Shown here one piece after another: positions 1 to 5,154 of a stretch of DNA of 8,538 nt (its first letter is position 1; each line of letters opens with the position of its first letter). Origin of the DNA: Acidiferrobacteraceae bacterium (GTDB taxonomy: Bacteria; Pseudomonadota; Gammaproteobacteria; Acidiferrobacterales; Acidiferrobacteraceae); the NCBI GenBank assembly GCA_027343725.1, contig DAHWKH010000096.1, forward strand, positions 1 through 8,538. Reading direction: 5' to 3'. The notes below the pieces were generated by a model that saw nothing but the letters and a program-made list of their open reading frames with translations, was not told the DNA's origin and made no database searches. Position numbers and translations under genes: made by a program.

Positions 1-71
1 ATGAGGGGATGCCATTCCGAGCCACCGTTTTTGCTCGTCTTCGCCCAAAGATTTGCCAATGCGTTGTCCAT
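1..71 (-). CDS. cas3: Cas3-like CRISPR helicase-nuclease, N-terminal fragment (runs off left edge)
   Basis: Only the first 23 codons are visible; the gene reads leftward out of the window. From the ATG at 71-69 the product begins MDNALANLWAKT and reaches SEWHPL at the edge. The pattern L-W-A-K, a short variable stretch, then W-H-P-L is how many Cas3 proteins open their N-terminal HD nuclease domain; in the family it leads into a His-x-Leu-Asp-Val-Ala segment carrying the first metal-binding His, which lies just outside. Cas3 is recruited by Cascade to an R-loop and degrades target DNA with an HD nuclease and a superfamily 2 helicase. A weak AGGTG lies a few bases before the ATG. It follows the WYL regulator gene on the same strand, as expected for a CRISPR-Cas operon. 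The call rests on a short segment, so the subtype cannot be given. Confidence 0.75.
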   Translation of the reverse strand, partial: MDNALANLWAKTSKNGGSEWHPL

Positions 72-96
72 CACACCTATTAATACCCTTCGTTGA

Positions 97-216
97 CTAT
101 CTACCGACGCTATAATCCAAGCTGTGGTACACGAGCGCTTATCACTTCGGTTCGCTGGGGTAAGCCGGGTCGGCTTTGCCCCAGTAGCGAAACAAATGTT
201 CGTTGTGGTGGTTCAT
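97..216 (-). pseudogene. Relic of the 5' end of a second, different cas3
   Basis: From an ATG at 216-214 the frame reads MNHHNEHLFRYWGKADP, then AYPSEPK, two consecutive stop codons (TGA TAA), then ALVYHSLDYSVGR and a third stop (TAG, 99-97). The YWGKADP opening and the YHSLD segment at the right spacing are the N-terminal HD-domain hallmarks of many type I-E-like Cas3 proteins, where the stops would be Trp-His (W-H-P-L-x-Y-H-x-L-D-V-A). The stretch LDYSVG looks like LDVAAVG with a 3-base loss. The reading frame is otherwise kept, so this is recent decay or a leftover from replacement, not chance. It sits directly upstream of the other cas3 start (ATG at 71) and downstream of the WYL gene. 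A 24-residue peptide could still be made. No RBS is convincing. Confidence 0.68.
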
Positions 217-330
217 CAAGTTTCTTTCTGCCAGTTTCTTCGATGCGCGAGATGTTTCTATGGACGGCTGATCTATCTTCTCTTCTACACTGTACCCCAT
301 ATGTTGTCTCACCCGATGAGACTCCACCCG

Positions 331-1302
331 TCATCGCTGATACTGCGACGCCGCGCGAAGAAGCTGATTCAACACTTTCTGGCGCAAGGATTTCGGGCGC
401 AGGACCTCGACATCGGGACCGTGTTTCAGGATGTCGAGGACGAGTTCGCGGTCGTCGGAATAGGGGATTTCGAGGAGGTAGCGGCCGTTTTCGATGCGGC
501 CTTGCTGCTGCGGGTGCCAGGTTTCATCGGCCACCCATCGGGCGCGCTCAAGCGAGAAGCGCAAGACAGCCTTTCGCTTGGGGCGTCCTGAGAAAATACC
601 ATAGCTCTCGGTGAAGTAACGATCCAAGCGTTCCTCGGAAATGTCCTTGGCGCGTTCATCGCGCAGGCGCGGTTCGCGGATGCGTTCGACGGCAAAGGTG
701 CGCAGCGCTCGCTTACCGTGGTCCCAGGCGTCGAGATACCAATTATCTCGGTAATGCACCAGTCGCTGCGGCGAAACCGTCCGCTCGGTGATATCGCCGC
801 GGGCGCGGCCGTGGTAATGGAAGCTCAGCCGACTACGCGCCAGCAGCGCGTGCGCCGCCAGTTGGAAATAAGCCGGTTCGGTGTGGCGCGCGGCCTGCGG
901 GAGAATACGAATGCGGCGGTTTATTTCCTTGAGCGTCCGGTCCTTGCTTTCGAGCAATGCCTGGATCCGTTCCTTGAGCGGTTCGATATGCGCGGTGAGC
1001 AGACCGGGTTCGAGGTTTTCGAGAAAGTGATGAAAAGTAAGGAGGGCATGGGCTTCGCGGCTGCTGAACCACAATCCCGGCAACTCATGGCGTGCCTCAC
1101 CGGGCGCGGGACCGTCGAGGCGGTAACCATGCCTGACCTGATCGTAGACGATGGGTGTGTCCATCCGGTCGCGCAGGTATTCGAGGTCGCGGTGCAAGGT
1201 GGCGCGCGAAACCTCTAGTTCCTGCAGCAAAGTTGCGGTCGGAACCGCGCTCACGCCGTGTAGTAGATTCTTAATCTTGTAAAAACGCTCGGTGCGGTCC
1301 AT
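331..1302 (-). CDS. WYL-domain transcriptional regulator, probable CRISPR-Cas regulator
   Basis: A 323-residue cytoplasmic DNA-binding protein of the HTH-WYL-WCX architecture. Residues about 5-60 form a DeoR/HTH_11-like winged helix (ELEVSRATLHRDLEYLRD is the recognition region). Residues about 140-215 form the WYL domain, with the signature NWYLDAWD at 187-194 followed by LRTFAVERI. Residues about 243-320 match the C-terminal WCX extension. WYL domains bind nucleic acid or nucleotide ligands and switch the HTH; family members regulate DNA-damage genes (PafBC, DriD), phage defence (BrxR, CapW) and some CRISPR-Cas loci. I prefer the ATG at 1302 over a TTG 36 bases upstream because GGGGGCGAGG immediately precedes it and MDRTERFYKIKNLL is the normal family start. 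It reads toward the cas3 fragment with only the cas3 relic between, suggesting control of that operon. Domain call is certain; the CRISPR role is inferred from position. Confidence 0.95.
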   Translation of the reverse strand: MDRTERFYKIKNLLHGVSAVPTATLLQELEVSRATLHRDLEYLRDRMDTPIVYDQVRHGYRLDGPAPGEARHELPGLWFSSREAHALLTFHHFLENLEPGLLTAHIEPLKERIQALLESKDRTLKEINRRIRILPQAARHTEPAYFQLAAHALLARSRLSFHYHGRARGDITERTVSPQRLVHYRDNWYLDAWDHGKRALRTFAVERIREPRLRDERAKDISEERLDRYFTESYGIFSGRPKRKAVLRFSLERARWVADETWHPQQQGRIENGRYLLEIPYSDDRELVLDILKHGPDVEVLRPKSLRQKVLNQLLRAASQYQR

Positions 1303-1355
1303 CCTCGCCCCCTGTTTACTAGGATTAGTGAACTGCAAGCTGATGCCCGTGGCAA

Positions 1356-1366
1356 GTAAGCCTTAC
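1356..1366. promoter_or_regulatory. Short perfect dyad upstream of the WYL gene
   Basis: GTAAG-C-CTTAC is an 11-base perfect palindrome 54 bp upstream of the WYL start codon. A second small dyad, TGCC-CGT-GGCA (1344-1354), lies beside it. Such sites suit a dimeric HTH regulator and could be an autoregulatory operator, but no clear -35/-10 pair is recognisable, and an 11-base palindrome can occur by chance. Confidence 0.25.
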
Positions 1367-1872
1367 ATATTTAGTTTGTCAGTAAAAAGAGTGGGTGAGT
1401 TTTGGCCTAGGTAGTTTCCCAAGGGATGATAAAACGAGATTTCTGTTACTTGGAATGTCCTGAAGCTGTAGGCTTTTCTCAATGGTGATTTTGGTTTGTT
1501 GTTCATTCCCTCGACCATGCAACGGCCCAGGGCCTTTGCCGGTAACCCATCATGCCGATTAAGCCCGCCCCGCACGTTATTCTGGATCACCTTTACTTGA
1601 AATCGCCCCCCATCGGTGAGTCCGGCTTTGGCGAACGCCAGCCGCACGGCCCGGTAGGCCGTGGCCCTGGAGAATCCGCAGTCCATCAGCAACGCCGCCA
1701 GGGTACCCCGTTCCGCCCCCGATCGTGCGGCCTTCGCCAAGGCCGGAATCAGCTTGCGCACGGTATTGGGGAGCGTCAGCACGGCGTCCACCCCACCGTG
1801 GGCGGCGACGTGCTCGATCCGCACCAGGATGTCCGACACCTCGGTGTCGGTGAAGGTTTTCTGGGACCCCAT
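1363..1872 (-). CDS. Small helix-turn-helix protein fused to an IS relic
   Basis: A 169-residue frame starting at the ATG at 1872, preceded by a good RBS (AGGGAGAGG). Residues 1-~100 look like a genuine small protein: an N-terminal acidic helix (TFTDTEVSDILVRIEHVAAH), a second helical stretch, and a helix-turn-helix at about 55-83 (GTLAALLMDCGFSRATAYRA and following). I do not recognise a named family; a regulator carried by the neighbouring recombinase element is the best guess. From about residue 113 the sequence becomes the C-terminus of an ISL3-like transposase (VEGMNNK, LRKAYSFRTF), so the native 3' end appears to have been lost and replaced by IS debris. The last 16 residues are out of the transposase frame. 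The gene is divergent from the recombinase across about 590 bp. It may still make a DNA-binding protein with an aberrant tail. Confidence 0.5.
   Translation of the reverse strand: MGSQKTFTDTEVSDILVRIEHVAAHGGVDAVLTLPNTVRKLIPALAKAARSGAERGTLAALLMDCGFSRATAYRAVRLAFAKAGLTDGGRFQVKVIQNNVRGGLNRHDGLPAKALGRCMVEGMNNKPKSPLRKAYSFRTFQVTEISFYHPLGNYLGQNSPTLFTDKLNM
1379..1536 (-). pseudogene. 3' remnant of an ISL3-like (IS204/IS1001/IS1096/IS1165) transposase
   Basis: The minus strand encodes a C-terminal transposase segment: CMVEGMNNKPK, LRKAYSFRTFQVTEISFYH and PLGN. The arrangement E-G-(M/F/L)-N-N-K, then R-K-x-Y-G-F-R-T-F, ending L-P-x-P-x-x-T-H-x-F, is the familiar tail of DDE transposases annotated as IS204/IS1001/IS1096/IS1165. 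In the open frame the tail is lost after LGN, but the next frame reads LPRPKLTHSFY and a stop (TGA at 1381-1379), which is exactly the family ending. A one-base deletion near 1414-1417 explains this. The catalytic DDE residues and the rest of the IS are absent, and I see no terminal inverted repeats. Lower GC than the flanks supports an outside origin. Confidence 0.75.
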
Positions 1873-2143
1873 ATGCCTCTCCCTTGTCCGCTGCATGGGC
1901 CCAATCGGTCGCGGTGGAAATTTGGGAAGGTAGGCCGCCGCCGGCGGTTCATCCGGAACCGGGTCACATCCCCGCGCACGGGGCGCACCGGCGTGCAACG
2001 GTCCGAAACGACGCCGGACCCCCGCCCACGTTGCCCCACGGTGCGGGACGGAATCGTCCGATGCCGGACAGGGCGAAACAAATTGAGACCAAGAGAAACC
2101 GCGGATGCGAAGGTTGGGGTACAAGGTAAGGGGCGTGGGCCCA

Positions 2144-2160
2144 CGGGCGCTCCGCGCCCG
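2144..2160. repeat. Inverted repeat abutting a 12-bp palindrome
   Basis: CGGGCGC-TCC-GCGCCCG gives a 7-bp stem with a 3-base loop. It overlaps by two bases the 12-bp perfect palindrome CGTGGGCCCACG at 2134-2145. No T-run follows on either strand, so a classical terminator is unlikely. Confidence 0.45.
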
Positions 2161-2232
2161 TCGTCCAAGCCCCCCTTGCTCAGGGCATGCCCCGAGACCC
2201 CGATGCGCCGCGCTGCCACTTGTTGCATCCCT

Positions 2233-2261
2233 CCGCCCCGCCAAGGGGCGGTGACGGTCAC
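2233..2261. repeat. Pair of abutting perfect dyads
   Basis: CCGCCCC-GCCAA-GGGGCGG (2233-2251) is a 7-bp stem with a 5-base loop. Its last base is also the first base of GTGAC-G-GTCAC (2251-2261), a perfect odd palindrome. They lie about 200 bases before the small frame that precedes the recombinase and could be an operator or a hairpin in its leader. Confidence 0.4.
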
Positions 2262-2464
2262 AGAAAATCTGCGGCTCATTTCCCCACTCACTGATTTCAG
2301 GTGACCGGCCGTGAGGCGGGGTACGGCCTGGAGAAGGCCGAACTGGCGCGATAGATCCCGACACTATGCCTAGCACCGATGCGCGCAACGCCAATGCAAG
2401 CCGCGCTATTTCTCACTCCTCCGGTAGGGTCTTGGCCCGTGGGCGTTCGCAGAGACCACAAGCG

Positions 2465-2647
2465 ATGGCTTCCCGCATTGTCAAACCCCCGAATCCCCCG
2501 CACAATGGGCTGCGGTTAGGCGAGGCCGTCCAACCGTTTCTCGATGCGTTCGCGGAAATCATCGCACGCGCCATCCTGGAGGCCGAAAAGGAACAGAACG
2601 AAAACCATGAGAGTCGCAATCTACGCCCGAAAGTCTACCGACGATAA
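2465..2647 (+). CDS. Small hypothetical protein overlapping the recombinase start
   Basis: A 60-residue frame from the ATG at 2465 (MASRIVKPPNPPHNGLRLGE) continuing with a helical, Ala/Glu-rich stretch (AVQPFLDAFAEIIARAILEA). Its stop lies 41 bases inside the recombinase gene, so the two would be translationally coupled. The composition (amphipathic helix, acidic end) looks more protein-like than the Arg/Pro-rich random frames nearby, and the recombinase has only a poorly spaced RBS of its own, which makes coupling attractive. The frame stays open upstream to an ATG at 2366 without recognisable content. Before 2465 there is only a weak purine stretch. No domain is recognised; a recombination directionality factor or accessory protein is possible but unproven. 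Confidence 0.42.
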   Translation: MASRIVKPPNPPHNGLRLGEAVQPFLDAFAEIIARAILEAEKEQNENHESRNLRPKVYRR

Positions 2648-4349
2648 TGACAAGAACCCCGACAACAAGTCGGTCACACGTCAAGTGGAACATGCCAAGA
2701 CGTTCGCCGAATCGAAGGGCTGGACGGTAAACGACGACCGCATTTTCATGGACGACGGCATCTCGGGGGCCGAGTACCAGAACCGTCCGGGCTTCACCCG
2801 ACTCCTCACGTGCCTCAAGGATGTTGACGTGCTCGTGATGTCCGAACCCTCGCGCCTGGGGCGGGACATGCTGCGCAACGCCTTTTACCTGGGCGAAATC
2901 ATCGAGGCCGGGGCCCGCATTTTCTACTACCTGACCAACGAGGAAGAAAAACTCGATACCCCCGAGCAGAAGATCATGGCGACGCTCAAATCGTACGCCT
3001 CGGAGGTCGAGCGGCAGAAGGCTTCACAGCGCGCGCGGGATGCGCTCGAGCGCAAGGCCTTGCGCGGTCAGGTGGCCGGTGGCCGAGTCTATGGCCTGCG
3101 TAACGTCTGGGTAAGTCAAGACGGACAGCGGATCGCCGCGACGCCCGGCGAGCCCGCGCCCGTCGGGCGCACGCACACGGAACATGAAATCGATCCCGCC
3201 GAGGCGGAGACCCTGCGTTCACTGTTCCGCGCGTTTGCCGACGGACACGGCTGCAAATCCATCGCCAAGGCGCTGAACGGCGATCCTTCGTACCGCGCCT
3301 TGGCGCAGCGCTACTTCTCGGGCCGCACACCCCCACCGCCCTCGCGGGGATCCGGCTCCTGGGCGCCGAGCTCGATCTACGCGATGCTGCGCAACGAGCG
3401 CTACCTCGGGTTCAGCCCGTACGGTGAATATCGCAAAGTGTATCGAGGCGGCACGAAAAAGCGCGAGCGGCAACACCAGTACCACTTGGTCCCCACGCCC
3501 CATCTGCGTATCATCGGTGACGAACTCTGGAACGCCACCCAAGCCAGGATGCGGCATCAGCGCAACGAGTACCTTTCGGCCACCGGCGGTGCGCTCCATG
3601 GCCGCCCCGTCCGCGCGTCGCGTTACTTGTTCTCGGGACTCGCGCGCTGCGAGTGCTGCGGCGGTTCGATGGTCGTGATCAGCAGCACCTGCGGGTCCGC
3701 GGGCCATCGTCGCCAGCGAGGCCTCTACGTTTGCAGCTATCACCATCATCGCGGCTCAACCGTGTGCCAAAACGATCACCGGGAATGGATCGACAGGATG
3801 GACGAACCGATCCTGGCGGCCATCGCAGGCCGGGTGCTGAGCCGTGAGGCAGTGCGCTACGTGGTGGACCGCGCCGCCGAGTTGGTGCTTGCCGCGCGGC
3901 GCAACGCGCCGGACCGGGTCGGTCAAATCGACGCTGAGCTACGGCGTCTTCACCGCGAACTCGACCACCTGGTCACCGCCATCGCCACGGGGGACGCACC
4001 GGAGCGCCTCGTCCAGGAGATCGCCGGCCGCGAAGCGAAGGTCAAGGAGCTCGGGGACGAACGCCAGGCGCTGACCCAGGCCTATCCGGCAGCGTTCGAC
4101 GTGGCGCGGATCCGGAACCTCGCGCTTGCGCGGGCCGGCGACCTGCGCGCCGCGCTTGGGACCGATGTGCCCGCGGCGCGGAAGGCGCTACAACAACTCC
4201 TGGTCGGCCCAGTACAGTTCATCCCGACGGTACGCGATGGCCGCAAGACGTACCGCTTCAGCGCCGAGCTCACGGTCGGGCCTCTGCTGGATCCTCGCTT
4301 TACAAGTGTGGCGTCCCCAAGGGGATTCGAACCCCTGTTACCGCCGTGA
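2607..4349 (+). CDS. Large serine recombinase (site-specific integrase)
   Basis: A complete 580-residue large serine recombinase that would cut and rejoin DNA at attachment sites to integrate or excise its element. Residues 1-~150 are the resolvase-type catalytic domain: MRVAIYARKST places the nucleophile at Ser10, and SRLGRD at 82-87 supplies the conserved arginines. Residues about 155-285 form the Recombinase domain. A zinc-ribbon follows at about 340-390 (CECC at 348-351, then Cys376 and Cys387). A coiled coil spans about 415-475 (IDAELRRLHRELDHLV and KVKELGDERQAL). The start is the ATG at 2607, where the family motif begins; the nearest RBS-like AAGGA is about 15 bases away, so coupling to the small upstream frame is likely. 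The C-terminus, ASPRGFEPLLPP, is encoded antisense to the 3' half of tRNA-Glu, a sign of tRNA-targeted integration. The gene appears intact. Confidence 0.98.
   Translation: MRVAIYARKSTDDNDKNPDNKSVTRQVEHAKTFAESKGWTVNDDRIFMDDGISGAEYQNRPGFTRLLTCLKDVDVLVMSEPSRLGRDMLRNAFYLGEIIEAGARIFYYLTNEEEKLDTPEQKIMATLKSYASEVERQKASQRARDALERKALRGQVAGGRVYGLRNVWVSQDGQRIAATPGEPAPVGRTHTEHEIDPAEAETLRSLFRAFADGHGCKSIAKALNGDPSYRALAQRYFSGRTPPPPSRGSGSWAPSSIYAMLRNERYLGFSPYGEYRKVYRGGTKKRERQHQYHLVPTPHLRIIGDELWNATQARMRHQRNEYLSATGGALHGRPVRASRYLFSGLARCECCGGSMVVISSTCGSAGHRRQRGLYVCSYHHHRGSTVCQNDHREWIDRMDEPILAAIAGRVLSREAVRYVVDRAAELVLAARRNAPDRVGQIDAELRRLHRELDHLVTAIATGDAPERLVQEIAGREAKVKELGDERQALTQAYPAAFDVARIRNLALARAGDLRAALGTDVPAARKALQQLLVGPVQFIPTVRDGRKTYRFSAELTVGPLLDPRFTSVASPRGFEPLLPP
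4309..4349. other. Probable attachment-site region: tRNA-Glu 3' half overlapped by recombinase 3' end
   Basis: The last 41 bases of the recombinase gene are the reverse complement of the tRNA-Glu 3' half (part of the anticodon arm, T arm, acceptor and CCA). Elements that insert into a tRNA gene bring a copy of its 3' end, restoring the tRNA. The core crossover should lie within or beside this overlap. The second copy (other att half) was not found in the window, so the element would extend beyond the left edge or has lost that end. Confidence 0.65.
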
Positions 4350-4384
4350 AAGGGCGATGTCCTAGGCCTCTAGACGATGGGGAC
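4309..4384 (-). tRNA. tRNA-Glu (anticodon UUC)
   Basis: A complete 76-base tRNA on the minus strand. The acceptor stem GTCCCCA (4384-4378) pairs with TGGGGAC (4319-4313), followed by discriminator G and an encoded CCA (4311-4309). The D arm TCGTCTAGAGGCCTAGGA, anticodon loop CTTTCAC with TTC anticodon, and T arm AGGGGTTCGAATCCCCT are all intact. It is nearly identical to enterobacterial tRNA-Glu. Its 3' half is shared, antisense, with the recombinase 3' end, so the gene remains functional after the presumed integration. Confidence 0.98.
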
Positions 4385-4393
4385 ACTCATGGC

Positions 4394-4414
4394 CCCCACG
4401 TCACGGACGTGGGG
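4394..4414. repeat. Perfect 9-bp inverted repeat in the tRNA-Glu leader
   Basis: CCCCACGTC-ACG-GACGTGGGG forms a 9-bp GC-rich hairpin with a 3-base loop, ending 10 bases before the tRNA 5' end. It would be transcribed in the pre-tRNA leader if the promoter at 4446-4474 is used. There is no T-run, so it is unlikely to terminate; a processing signal or protein site is possible. Confidence 0.6.
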
Positions 4415-4445
4415 CTGTGTCTGCAAAGAGCGCAGAAGGCCCGGT

Positions 4446-4474
4446 ACTGTAAGGATAACCTTCCCCAAAATCAA
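4446..4474 (-). promoter_or_regulatory. Candidate sigma70 promoter for tRNA-Glu
   Basis: On the minus strand TTGATT (4474-4469) and TACAGT (4451-4446) are separated by exactly 17 bases, followed by a GC-rich discriminator (ACCGGGCC), as is typical of stringently controlled stable-RNA promoters. Predicted start is near 4439, giving a leader of about 55 bases before the tRNA. Confidence 0.55.
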
Positions 4475-4582
4475 CCCTGCCTCGGCGGCTGCGAGCGAGC
4501 GCTTGCGATTACCGGGACAGGCGCGTTGTCAGCGGCGAAACGCCGCCTCAGTCACAGAGATTTCGGCGATCCCCCGGCGGGC

Positions 4583-4975
4583 TCAAGAGGACAGCGCGCG
4601 TTCCAGGATGGCCGCGAAAATCGGATCCAACTCGGCCCCGAGGCGATCGAGCTCGGGGTGCGCGTAAGGCGCGAAGACCCGTGAGGGAGGCCGATAGGAC
4701 ACAAGCGTCCGCCCGCCGTCGGCATGCACATGAAACCGAATCGGGATATCGAGTCCGGCCTCTTTGCAGGCGGCCCAGACGCGCACCGCGAAGTCCGGCT
4801 GAAAGACCTCCAGGATCTGATCGCATGCGGCGTCGAGACCACGCCTCGCCGCCGCCGCCTGGCCGTTGATGTGCGCAACGACGCCCATGGGTTGCGTCGC
4901 GGTCGCGGCCTTGAGCCGCTCGATGACCTCATCGCACGAATACGTGGTCGATCTGTGGATCAATCCCGCGCTCAC
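4583..4975 (-). CDS. DUF302 domain protein
   Basis: A 130-residue protein that is almost entirely one DUF302 domain: SCDEVIERLKAA, then MGVVAHINGQAAAA (30-43), DQILEVFQPDFAVRVWAACK (52-71), IPIRFHVHADGGRT (78-90), and the C-terminal YRPPSRVFAPY and HPELDRLGAELDPIF (106-120). No signal peptide or membrane segment is seen, so it is probably cytoplasmic. The biochemical role of DUF302 is not settled. I chose the GTG at 4975 because GGGAGGAGG sits 7 bases before it and the domain begins soon after; an upstream ATG at 5026 would add 17 residues of unlike composition. It is divergent from merA across 179 bases that contain a MerR-type operator, so a shared metal-linked role is possible but only positional. 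Confidence 0.93.
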   Translation of the reverse strand: MSAGLIHRSTTYSCDEVIERLKAATATQPMGVVAHINGQAAAARRGLDAACDQILEVFQPDFAVRVWAACKEAGLDIPIRFHVHADGGRTLVSYRPPSRVFAPYAHPELDRLGAELDPIFAAILERALSS

Positions 4976-5096
4976 GCCCTGCCTCCTCCCGCCAAGCGAC
5001 GACACTCGATCCTCATCCCAAGCCACGCCGGATACAAGACCCCTCCGTCGGCAGAAACGGGCCAGGTCGATCGGTGCGCGCCAAACGCCTCACCCC

Positions 5097-5127
5097 TTGA
5101 CTCCGTACCGTGGTACGGGCCTTAAGC
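5097..5127 (+). promoter_or_regulatory. MerR-type promoter/operator for merA
   Basis: TTGACT (5097-5102) and TTAAGC (5122-5127) are separated by 19 bases, the overlong spacer characteristic of MerR-family promoters. Inside it is the perfect dyad CCGTACC-GT-GGTACGG (5103-5118), closely resembling the classic mer operator, which also starts TTGACTCCGTAC. MerR-family activators untwist such DNA when metal binds, so merA is expected to be mercury-inducible. No merR lies in the window; the regulator must be encoded elsewhere. Confidence 0.85.
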
Positions 5128-5154
5128 TCACACCATAGCGTAAGGAGCCCGCCC

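Larger units (their letters stand above)
1873..2464. other. Gene-free stretch with several GC-rich dyads between divergent genes
   Basis: About 590 bases between the divergent HTH gene and the small frame before the recombinase. Open frames here on both strands are rich in Arg/Pro/Gly with no recognisable domain, so I call no gene. It holds a cluster of perfect inverted repeats: CGTGGGCCCACG (2134-2145), CGGGCGC-TCC-GCGCCCG (2144-2160), CCGCCCC-GCCAA-GGGGCGG (2233-2251) and GTGAC-G-GTCAC (2251-2261), plus GGACG-GAAT-CGTCC (2046-2059). Plausible roles are operators for the HTH protein, terminators, or recombination sites; none is proven. Confidence 0.5.

Noticed and set aside
1303..1338. Earlier TTG start for the WYL regulator
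   Set aside because: The extra 12 residues do not resemble the family and the ATG at 1302 has a good RBS.
1415..1426. CCCAAGGGAT similar to the tRNA-Glu 3' segment, as a possible second attachment site
   Set aside because: The match is only about 9-10 bases, is interrupted, and lies inside the transposase relic coding sequence.
1552..2304. 250-codon plus-strand frame and overlapping minus-strand frame at 1776-2291
   Set aside because: Both are Arg/Pro-rich, lack RBSs and domains, and overlap the better-supported HTH gene.
2484..2500. AACCCCCGAATCCCC as a degenerate copy of the tRNA T arm
   Set aside because: It lacks the central TTCGAA and flanking identity; likely chance in C-rich sequence.
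2544..2606. Upstream in-frame extension of the recombinase
   Set aside because: The 21 added residues are unlike the family; the catalytic domain begins at the ATG at 2607.
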